Assembly: GCA_900318255.1 (NCBI GenBank)
Contig: ONJX01000001.1
Location: 185,828 to 249,827 of the forward strand
Direction of reading: 5' to 3'
Source of the DNA: an uncultured Prevotellaceae bacterium
GTDB taxonomy: Bacteria > Bacteroidota > Bacteroidia > Bacteroidales > Muribaculaceae
Length of the DNA stretch: 64,000 bases
Shown here: in pieces, positions 41,729 through 49,156 of the stretch
Position numbering within the stretch: the stretch's first letter is position 1
Layout: each line of letters starts with the position of its first letter
Made by a program: the position numbers and the translations under genes
The notes under the pieces: model-generated
Database searches by the model: none
What the model was told of the DNA's origin: nothing
The model's input: only the letters and a program-made list of their open reading frames with translations

Positions 41729-41777
41729 TTCATTAAATGATTTTGATGGTTATTATTATGTTGTTTTTTGTTTCTTG

Positions 41778-44700
41778 CTATATAGTCCTTGAAATCACCT
41801 CGTTGCACAGGTTCTTGAGCAGGTTGTGGCGAATGATGCCTATCACGGGGTAGAAGAACGGCACGTCCTCGATGGGCTCGTCGCCCTGGTAGCGCCCCTT
41901 GAGGTAGCTGTTGATGCCTGCGGTGAGGTAGTTGTCGATGTCGTCGCCGAGCACGTTGCAGAATATTCTGAACACCTTGTTGTCGATGCCAAACTCGTCT
42001 TTAGTGACGTTGTCGCACAGGTCAATGAAGAACTGGTTGTAGCGCTTCACCTGCTCGATGAGCTTGCTGCGTGTGTCGATGTCATAGACCGACTTGATAT
42101 TGAGCGGCTGGTCGCTGATCATCGAGAAGCAGTATTTCATGGCGTTGACGTTGCGCGGCGTGAGTTGCTGCACGTCCACGTTGCCGTCCATGCGCAGCGT
42201 CTCGAGCTTGATGCCTCCGCGGCAGGTGATTTGCTTGGGGCTCTTCTGCTCAATCTTGATGAGGAACCGCTCGGTGTATTTCTTCTCAAACACGCGCTCG
42301 AGGATGAGCTGCGTGAACTCGGTGACCTGGCTTATACTGCCCAGGATGTTGAGAATCTTGGAGCCGGTGCCGCTGAAGTAAATCTGCTTGGGCATCTCGT
42401 AGCCTCGCGCGCGCATCGACTGTGCTATGTAGTAGATGATTGCGGCATAGAAGTACATGAAGATGAGCTTGCGCTGCTGGTCGTTGCGCAGCAAGATGTT
42501 GTAGCTGTAGATGTTGCGGTCCACCTCGCGCAGCGAGCGCAGCTGCTCCACGTTCTCGATGGAGAAGAGGAAGGCGTTGACGTCTTGCGAGCGCTTGCGC
42601 TTGAGCACGTCCTGGAGGATGCTGTTGAGGTAGCCTATGTCGCTGTTCTTGGAGATGAGTCGCTTGAAATACTCGCCATAGTGGCGGATGAGCGGGTTGT
42701 TGTCGGCGTCGCGCTCGGTGAAGGCGTCGCCAAAGATGGCGTCGCCGGCAAAGCGGAACGACGAGATGGCCACCGGGATGGTGTCGAGGCGGTCGGCGGT
42801 GGGCTGGTAGATGACGGTGTCGGTGGTGCCGCCGCCTATGTCGATAGAGACGAAGCTGCCGCCACTCACGTCGTCGCCCTTATAGAAATAGGCTGGGGCG
42901 ATGCTCTCGGGGTAGGCGTGCAGGTGGCTGGTGTCGTTGCCAAAGTAGGTGTGGTAGAGCTCCTCCCAGGTGTCGTCGAGCTTGCGGCGGTCGCTGCCTC
43001 CCATGCTCACGGGGAAGAAATAGACGATGCTGGTGCGGCTCAGGTCGCCATTCTCGAGCAGCACCTTGGCCTTGATGAGCAGCACGAGCTCGCGCAGGAA
43101 CTCCCGTGAGAGGGTGATGTCGCCCATCCACTTGAGGTTGGTGGTGATGTCGTAGCCGTCGAAGTATTGTCGCTCATAGAGGAACGGTATGTTGATGTCG
43201 CCAAAGAGCTTGTGGCCGCCAGTGCTGATGGCGTTGCGTGCCAGTGCGCTACGCAGCGGGAAACCATACACGTTGTCGATGTCGCTGGGCAGGAACTCCA
43301 CGCGCTGCAGCTGGTCGGCAAAGAGCAGCGTGCCGCGCTTGAGCAGCGAGGCGATGAGCACCTGGTGCTCGCCGTGAGCAAACTCCAGCGTGCGGGCATC
43401 CTCGCCGCGCACCGACCACTCCACGTGGCTGTTGGTGGTGCCGAAATCCACGGCAAATATCAGCTCCTTGCTGCTTGCCATGTAGGGTTTCCACAGCGGC
43501 ACGATATACCCTGTGAACTGCCCTACTGGCGTGGTGATGGCAGCTTGCACAATGTCGAAGGCTCCCTCAATGTCGTAGTAGCTGGTGCTGTAAGAGCTCT
43601 GCGAGCGCAGCTTGCTGCTGCACTTGAGGTCGCCAGTGCTCATGCCGTCGTTATAGAAGGCGAGCTGCGCGCTGCCACCGTTGATCATCGTGAACAGCTG
43701 CACGGTGTAGTCGTCCTTATAATTGGTGCGCACAAAGGGGAAGATGGCTGCCGACATCACCACGCCAGTGATGATGCGCCCGGTGCCACGCTTCTCGTCG
43801 AAGTGCCATGATGGGTCGTCGATGGGGTAGTAGTTGCGGGTGAGCTCGATAAAGCGCTTCTTCAGGGGCACTCTGAGGGTGACGTTGACCGAGCCGTCGC
43901 TCAGCTCTTCCATCTCGAGCATGTTGCGGCCGTGTACCTGGCGAGTGACATCGCTGGCGTTGAAATACTTGAAGAATTCCTCGGTGAGCGGCAGCAGGTA
44001 GCCGTTATTGCTCACCATCGTCTTGTTGATGACGTTGCCGTCGAAGTAGTGGTCGCTGTCGATGGGGCCGCTCAGGCGGATGAGGGTGTCTTGCAGGAAG
44101 TCGCCAGTGGTGACGAAGGGGTACTCGATGCTAGTGTCGGGCAGCTTGCGCTTGGCCACGGGGATACCGTGGGTGAACACCTGTGTGGAGCTGTCCCATT
44201 CCTTGTCGATGTAGATGTAGTGATCCACACTGCCGTTGAAGTTGTTGCGCAGCACCAGTGGCAGGGTGCCGCTCACCTCGCGTGTGGGAGCGATGACGAA
44301 GTCGCTGCTGGCTGCCGCCGTGCGTATGTCGCGTGCCCGCTTGTGGTAGAGCCTGGCGCCGAGCACCGTCACCTCATTGTCGCCCACAAAGGGGTCGAAC
44401 TCTAGGTCGAGCCTCTCTACCAGTCGTGGTGCCAGCTCATAGGTGAGTGCCTCGAGGTTGGGGATTACCTGAGTGAGGCGGTTGTAGAGCATGGGTTTCT
44501 GCTCCATGATGATGTTCTTGTTCTTGAGCATGTAGTCATACACCCCCTTCACCGAGGTGCGCAGCGTGGGGAAGGCGTTGAAGAGCATGAACATGTAGTA
44601 GATGAAGTCGTCGTCGCGCTGCCACAGGTCGCGCGTCTCGGTGTCGAAGAGCGAGATGCCCTGTTCCACCTTGATGGCGCCTATGGGCTTCTCGCTCTCG

Positions 44701-45209
44701 CGTGGCACGGCAATGGTCATCGACGAGGGCGAGGTGGCGCCTATCACCTGGCTGTTCCACAAGAGGATGTACCAGTCGGTGAGCAGGTTGAAGTTATACT
44801 TGGTGTCGCTGGCGAGGAAGAGCTCGAGGGTCTCGCCATAGAGACGGTGCTCGGGCTCGCTCTTGAGGCGCTCGAGCTGCTCGTCGCGGTTCCAGCGCAC
44901 TATGTGCAGGTAGTCCTTGTGGTTCTCGAAGTCGAAGAAGAGCTGCGCCACGTCGAGTGCGTTAGACACCAGTCGCTTGTCCATCATCGAGCCGCTCAGG
45001 CGGGCGTTGCCAGCGAGGTGCTCAAAGGCGTTCTTCACCAGGTCGAGCTGCGCAAAGGGGCTGGGGATGGCGGTGCGCGGGTTCTCGCTCATGCCGCCGT
45101 TAGGGTCTTTGATTTGCTTGATGTCGTCGTCAACGTAGGGCGTTACGGGAATCCAGTCCTGCGCGCTAGTCTTGGTGGTCTTGTTGTTATATGATAGTAC
45201 TTGACTCAT
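41778..45209 (-). CDS. Giant Hsp70/actin-fold ATPase (1143 residues)
   Basis: Residues 1-~575 have no known domain; they are mixed alpha/beta with several aromatic beta stretches. From ~583 the actin-superfamily ATPase core is clear: phosphate-1 AVDFGTTNSHVEWS, phosphate-2 VSIDIGGGTTDTVIY (~788), and adenosine motif IYFSGTGSKILNIL (~940). Between them lies a substrate-binding-like insertion. The overall layout recalls the SrfB-like large Hsp70-fold proteins, but that is by memory. With the adjacent tubulin-like gene it forms a two-NTPase pair. No membrane helix is present, so it is cytoplasmic. The tubulin-like gene ends 49 bp upstream. Confidence 0.88.
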   Translation of the reverse strand: MSQVLSYNNKTTKTSAQDWIPVTPYVDDDIKQIKDPNGGMSENPRTAIPSPFAQLDLVKNAFEHLAGNARLSGSMMDKRLVSNALDVAQLFFDFENHKDYLHIVRWNRDEQLERLKSEPEHRLYGETLELFLASDTKYNFNLLTDWYILLWNSQVIGATSPSSMTIAVPRESEKPIGAIKVEQGISLFDTETRDLWQRDDDFIYYMFMLFNAFPTLRTSVKGVYDYMLKNKNIIMEQKPMLYNRLTQVIPNLEALTYELAPRLVERLDLEFDPFVGDNEVTVLGARLYHKRARDIRTAAASSDFVIAPTREVSGTLPLVLRNNFNGSVDHYIYIDKEWDSSTQVFTHGIPVAKRKLPDTSIEYPFVTTGDFLQDTLIRLSGPIDSDHYFDGNVINKTMVSNNGYLLPLTEEFFKYFNASDVTRQVHGRNMLEMEELSDGSVNVTLRVPLKKRFIELTRNYYPIDDPSWHFDEKRGTGRIITGVVMSAAIFPFVRTNYKDDYTVQLFTMINGGSAQLAFYNDGMSTGDLKCSSKLRSQSSYSTSYYDIEGAFDIVQAAITTPVGQFTGYIVPLWKPYMASSKELIFAVDFGTTNSHVEWSVRGEDARTLEFAHGEHQVLIASLLKRGTLLFADQLQRVEFLPSDIDNVYGFPLRSALARNAISTGGHKLFGDINIPFLYERQYFDGYDITTNLKWMGDITLSREFLRELVLLIKAKVLLENGDLSRTSIVYFFPVSMGGSDRRKLDDTWEELYHTYFGNDTSHLHAYPESIAPAYFYKGDDVSGGSFVSIDIGGGTTDTVIYQPTADRLDTIPVAISSFRFAGDAIFGDAFTERDADNNPLIRHYGEYFKRLISKNSDIGYLNSILQDVLKRKRSQDVNAFLFSIENVEQLRSLREVDRNIYSYNILLRNDQQRKLIFMYFYAAIIYYIAQSMRARGYEMPKQIYFSGTGSKILNILGSISQVTEFTQLILERVFEKKYTERFLIKIEQKSPKQITCRGGIKLETLRMDGNVDVQQLTPRNVNAMKYCFSMISDQPLNIKSVYDIDTRSKLIEQVKRYNQFFIDLCDNVTKDEFGIDNKVFRIFCNVLGDDIDNYLTAGINSYLKGRYQGDEPIEDVPFFYPVIGIIRHNLLKNLCNEVISRTI

Positions 45210-45228
45210 GAGAGTTCTATATTTTTAT

Positions 45229-45264
45229 TTTTCTAGAAATTCTAGATGTCTAGATTTTCTAGTT
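45229..45264. repeat. 9-bp TCTAGA array overlapping the tubulin-like gene's stop codon
   Basis: TTTTCTAGA, AATTCTAGA, TGTCTAGA and TTTTCTAGT. The TAG stop codon of the tubulin-like gene (45259-45261, minus strand) is supplied by one CTAG of this array. Confidence 0.85.
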
Positions 45265-46788
45265 GATATTATCGTATCGTTCGGTGATGATTTTCTCGGC
45301 GGCGGTGTAGAAGAGGTCCATGAGCTTGAGCTCGGGGTTGGTGCCGTAGTGGTTGTTGTCGCGGCTGAGGCGGTTCATCTCGGCCTTGAACACGTCGTTG
45401 TCAACCTTCTTGCTGCCGAAGAAGCCTTTCTTGGTTATCACGTTGTGGATGGCCTTGTTCATGTCCATCTCTCCCTCGTTGAAGAGGGTGACGTGGCGGC
45501 GGTTGTGCAGCAGCTCAGTGAGCCACTCGATGTAGCTGTCGAAGAACTGCTGGGTGAGCACGCGGTAGAACTGCGTGCCAGTGAACTCGCGGGTAATCTT
45601 GGGAGCGTCCTCGGTGAAGCCCTGGCCTATCATGCCGTCTAAGCCCGTGCGCAGGAAGATGTAGAGCAGGTGCAGCTTCACGAGCGGGCGGTAGATCATA
45701 GAGCGCGTCTCCTGGCCGAAGGCGGCGAAATCGACGAAGTCGTTGTCCTGCTCGAGGCCATACTCAAAGGCCTTGGTGGGTAGCGGGTCGCCAGTGGCGA
45801 GGTCGGTGAGCTCGCTGTCGCTCAGGCTCATGAACTTGAATGGTGCCATGGCTCCCACCATCTCGATGAGGTGGGCTGGGTCGTGCTGGTCGCGCTTGTC
45901 GCCAGGGTCGTAGGCGTAAGGAGCGTTGTGGCCGTGGTCGCCCAGGTAGAAGATGGCGTTGACGGCGTTTTTGCCATCGCCGGTGAGGGTGTTGTTGTAA
46001 TACTCGAGCGCGCTCTGGGTCTTGACCACGAAGTCGGCATTGTCGATGCGCTTGTCCTGCTTGTCGTCGCTCTCCATGAGTGAGAAGTAGGGTAGCACGG
46101 TGAGGCCGCCTATTGGGGCCTTTTGCAGGAATGCCTTGTTCTTGGCGTCGATGTTGCGGGCTTGGCGTATGTTCTTGACGATGATGGGGAAGCCTGCCGC
46201 TCCCGTGCCGCCAAAGATGCTGCTGATGAAGAAGATGCGGTCGCCGTCGGCAAAGACGTTGGCAAAGGCCTTGAACTCGTTGCTGTCCTTGATGCCGTTG
46301 AGCGCCACGCTGCCAATGTTGGGTGAGCCCACGAAGCCTATGCTCATCTTGTTCTCAAGCTGATAGTCGGCAAAAAGCAGCGATGTCAGGGCCTGGTTAG
46401 GCTCGTTCATGGTGTTGTAGCTGATGAAGTCGCGAAACTTGTAGTTCTCGACGGCAGCCAGGTTAAAGATGAATGAGTCGTCGAGCGGCACTTGCGAGCT
46501 CGACACCACATCCTTGAGGCTCGAAATCTTGGTGGCGAAGAAACCATTAGCATTAGCGTTCTTGCCATAGAGCCTGTCGCGGATGGTGCTATAGGCACTG
46601 AGCAGCCGCTCGGTGCGCTTGAGGTCGGCGTTAGACTTGTGCGGGTCGATGATGATGGGCACCAGCTCCACGTCTTGCAGTGGCCGCCCGTTGGCATCGA
46701 CAGGTCTCACTCCCGCGGCACAAAGCATGATCATCGACTTGAGCACGCGTGAGCCCGTGCCGCCTATTGCAAATATAAAAAGTTTCAT
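45259..46788 (-). CDS. Tubulin-like GTPase (Tubulin_2-type)
   Basis: 509 residues starting MKLFIFAIGGTGSRVLKSMI. The first Gly-rich loop GGTGSR (9-14) and the tubulin signature as IFGGTGAAGFP (residues 191-201), which corresponds to GGGTGSG of tubulin/FtsZ, mark a nucleotide-binding tubulin fold; VELVPIIIDPHKSNADL fits the T2/T3 region. The last Ser of the signature is Ala. The C-terminal half (~320-509) is specific to this group. There is no membrane helix. I infer a GTP-binding, possibly polymerising protein that acts with the Hsp70-fold ATPase next door. It is separated from the upstream membrane protein by an 8-bp repeat array. Confidence 0.86.
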   Translation of the reverse strand: MKLFIFAIGGTGSRVLKSMIMLCAAGVRPVDANGRPLQDVELVPIIIDPHKSNADLKRTERLLSAYSTIRDRLYGKNANANGFFATKISSLKDVVSSSQVPLDDSFIFNLAAVENYKFRDFISYNTMNEPNQALTSLLFADYQLENKMSIGFVGSPNIGSVALNGIKDSNEFKAFANVFADGDRIFFISSIFGGTGAAGFPIIVKNIRQARNIDAKNKAFLQKAPIGGLTVLPYFSLMESDDKQDKRIDNADFVVKTQSALEYYNNTLTGDGKNAVNAIFYLGDHGHNAPYAYDPGDKRDQHDPAHLIEMVGAMAPFKFMSLSDSELTDLATGDPLPTKAFEYGLEQDNDFVDFAAFGQETRSMIYRPLVKLHLLYIFLRTGLDGMIGQGFTEDAPKITREFTGTQFYRVLTQQFFDSYIEWLTELLHNRRHVTLFNEGEMDMNKAIHNVITKKGFFGSKKVDNDVFKAEMNRLSRDNNHYGTNPELKLMDLFYTAAEKIITERYDNIN

Positions 46789-46832
46789 TTATTATCGTTT
46801 ATTTGTTTATTTTTTGGTCGGACCTGTCGGAC

Positions 46833-46977
46833 TTGTCCTCTTGTCTTCTTGTCTTCTTGTCCTCTTGTCTTCTTGTCCTCTTGTTCTCTTGTCCTCCTGT
46901 CTTCTTGTCCTCTTGTCCTCTTGTCCTCTTGTCCTCTTGTCTTCTTGTCTTCTTGTCCTCTTGTCTTCTTGTCCTCT
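46833..46977. repeat. 8-bp TTGTCCTC array, about 18 units, inside the gene cluster
   Basis: Same octamer as 9031-9544, here between the tubulin-like gene and the four-helix membrane gene. Confidence 0.92.
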
Positions 46978-46983
46978 AAAAAA

Positions 46984-47424
46984 TTACTGTGGTATAGGCG
47001 TGTGGCGGCAGTTGCTGCTCCACCAGCGCATCGAGAACGAGGCGATAACGAAGGTCAATGCCGTGAACAGGATGTTATAGACCTGGAAGGTGAACTCGGC
47101 GGTGGAGTAGTCAAACCCCTCGAGCAAGTGTGCCGCAACGATGTAGCACACTACCGGTGTCAGAACGCATGTCACGCCCAGCATCGCCAGCCAGTGATAC
47201 CAGCGGTCGAATTTCACCGAGTTGATCACATAGTAGTACACTGCCGCCATGCCCCATGCCATAGCGATGGTGATGACTGCCACAGTGCCGTAGGCACCAG
47301 TGTTATACATCTGGTCGCTGAAACCATTAACGGTGTAAAGCGCCTCATAAAGCTCCACCCTGAAAATCCAGAACAGAACAGTGGCAATAGCGCCAAGAAC
47401 TAAAAATATCACTTTATCTCTCAT
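46984..47424 (-). CDS. Four-helix membrane protein
   Basis: 146 residues from the ATG at 47422-47424 (MRDKVIFLVLGAIATVLFW). Four helices are visible: ~5-20, ~45-65 (AVITIAMAWGMAAVYYYVI), ~75-100 (LAMLGVTCVLTPVVCYIVAAHLL) and ~115-135 (YNILFTALTFVIASFS). I do not recognise a family. It follows the vWA-like lipoprotein gene by 46 bp and may be its inner membrane partner. Confidence 0.85.
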   Translation of the reverse strand: MRDKVIFLVLGAIATVLFWIFRVELYEALYTVNGFSDQMYNTGAYGTVAVITIAMAWGMAAVYYYVINSVKFDRWYHWLAMLGVTCVLTPVVCYIVAAHLLEGFDYSTAEFTFQVYNILFTALTFVIASFSMRWWSSNCRHTPIPQ

Positions 47425-47470
47425 ATATCTCGATAGTTTGCAGTATATAAAACTCAAATTTACTTATCAC

Positions 47471-48934
47471 TTATTTCTCAAGTTTGATGGTTATCTTGCC
47501 GTAGGTGGCGTTGCCTGGTGCGAAGGCGTCGTAGATGCCTCGCAGGAAGCGGTCTAGGCCGAAGGTGGTGGTGGCGAAGCCTGCCGAGGCGGGGTTAAGG
47601 TCGCTGCCTGTTGATGACTCGCTGATCCATGCCGGGAACTGGTTGTTGATGGTGATGGCGAGCTCGTCGTGGCTGGCGCCCAGCTTGCCGCGCGCGGTGA
47701 TGAGGTGCGTCATGCCGTCGAGGTAGGCGCGGTTGTTGTTGTTCACGTCGGCAGGCGTGATGGGGCGTATGGTGATTTGGAAGCCGCTCTGCGACTGCAC
47801 GGTGTAGTTGGCAAGGTTGGTCAGGAAGGCGTTGTCCTTAGCCAGCGGCTTGAAGTTGGCGGCGATGGTAAAGCACACTACTCCCGTCTCGCGGTCTCCC
47901 TCGCACTTGGTGAGGGTGCTCTGGTCGTCGCGCGAGATGCGGAAGCGGCCAGTGTTGTCCTTCCAGTCGGGCACAATCTTGAAGCTGATGTCGCCTGGTG
48001 CCTGGTTAAAGCGGTAGGTGTTCTTCACGCCGTCGGGGTGCAGGAACTTGGCATAGCGGTCGTCGTTGGCCATGCGGTCGATGGTTGAGGCGTCACCCAC
48101 TATGATGACATAGAATGGACGTTGTCCGTTGTAGGCCACCGGTGCGTTGTTATAAGGGTAGTACATGCCGTTGTAGTCGCCCATGAGCTGGTTGACGATG
48201 ATCGACTTGCCCTTGTAGGTCTTGAAGATGGCAGTTGCCACGCTGTTCTCCTCGTTGAGAATTTTCTCTACGCTCACGTCGGCGGTGTTCTGTGGCGAGT
48301 AAATGAGGTCGGTGATGAGCACGCTCACGTTGCCTGGCTTCTGTGCTTGGAAAATCTTCTCGAAGATGAGCTTGAAGTCGGTGTAGCTGGCGTTGCCGGT
48401 GCCGCTGGTGCTCTCATAGATGTTGCGGTCTTGCAGGAAAGAATCGACGGTGCCGCTATAGGGGTAGATGTTGTCGTTGACGATGTTGATTTTCACGCTC
48501 TCGCGGCTGGGGAAGAAGTTGATCAGGTCGTTGACCGCCTTCTTGAGTTGTCCGCGGCCGCCGGTGTGGTCGTAGGGCGTCATCGAGCCGCTGCGCTCAA
48601 AGTAGATGGTGAGCGAGAGGTTCTTGAGACCATAGGCAGCGATGTTCCACGTCATGGGTGGCCGCAGCTTGCTGCCCACCTCGTTGATGTACTTGCCCAG
48701 AGCGTCCACATTGATTTCTCCGCTCTTGTCGAGAAAGTCGCTATACTTGTCGGGGTTGCCTTTGATGATGGAGCAAATGGAGTCGTAGGTCACCTGTGTG
48801 GTGTCGCCGTTGATGAGTGCCTTCTTGATGGTCTTCTCCAGGCCGCCACCGCTGCACGAGGTCATTGCCATGCTGGCAACCAGTGCCACCACCATCATCA
48901 CTGCCCAAGTGCATGTTCTGCTTATTTTGTTCAT
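47471..48934 (-). CDS. Lipoprotein with von Willebrand A-like domain
   Basis: The ATG at 48932-48934 starts MNKISRTCTWAVMMVVALVA with a lipobox AMTSC (Cys27), so the mature protein is lipid-anchored; the following Ser-Gly-Gly suggests transfer to the outer membrane. 487 residues. Near residue 108 LSLTIYFERSGSMTPYD has the MIDAS layout DxSxS with the Asp as Glu (E113-S115-S117), and VSVLITDLIYSP near 200 fits the downstream MIDAS Asp. Hence a vWA-like, probably metal-binding domain. It leads the 48.9-38.5 kb cluster, with a TAACTTTG promoter box upstream. Confidence 0.87.
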   Translation of the reverse strand: MNKISRTCTWAVMMVVALVASMAMTSCSGGGLEKTIKKALINGDTTQVTYDSICSIIKGNPDKYSDFLDKSGEINVDALGKYINEVGSKLRPPMTWNIAAYGLKNLSLTIYFERSGSMTPYDHTGGRGQLKKAVNDLINFFPSRESVKINIVNDNIYPYSGTVDSFLQDRNIYESTSGTGNASYTDFKLIFEKIFQAQKPGNVSVLITDLIYSPQNTADVSVEKILNEENSVATAIFKTYKGKSIIVNQLMGDYNGMYYPYNNAPVAYNGQRPFYVIIVGDASTIDRMANDDRYAKFLHPDGVKNTYRFNQAPGDISFKIVPDWKDNTGRFRISRDDQSTLTKCEGDRETGVVCFTIAANFKPLAKDNAFLTNLANYTVQSQSGFQITIRPITPADVNNNNRAYLDGMTHLITARGKLGASHDELAITINNQFPAWISESSTGSDLNPASAGFATTTFGLDRFLRGIYDAFAPGNATYGKITIKLEK

Positions 48935-49006
48935 TGTCAATAGTTTTAAAAACTTCGTTTTTATGTAAAGCTGTAGCCATGTTGTGCTACTTCACCTTAT
49001 AACTTG

Positions 49007-49014
49007 CAAAGTTA
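49007..49014 (-). promoter_or_regulatory. -7 box of the tubulin/Hsp70/vWA cluster
   Basis: Minus strand TAACTTTG, 73 bp before the vWA lipoprotein start; a TGTG lies 18-20 bp further out instead of TTTG. Confidence 0.6.
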
Positions 49015-49156
49015 CAAAATAATCTCTACTTGCACATTATTTGTGTGATATTTTAGAAAAATTTTATTCACATTGTCACAAAATCATGGATGAGTGCGCT
49101 TTTTGTGCAATAGATAAGAAAGTTAAACGTTTTTATGTTAGGAAGAATAGACTCCA

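Noticed and set aside
46840..46980. Peptide frame extending through the second 8-bp array
   Set aside because: Same artefact as at 9031-9544.
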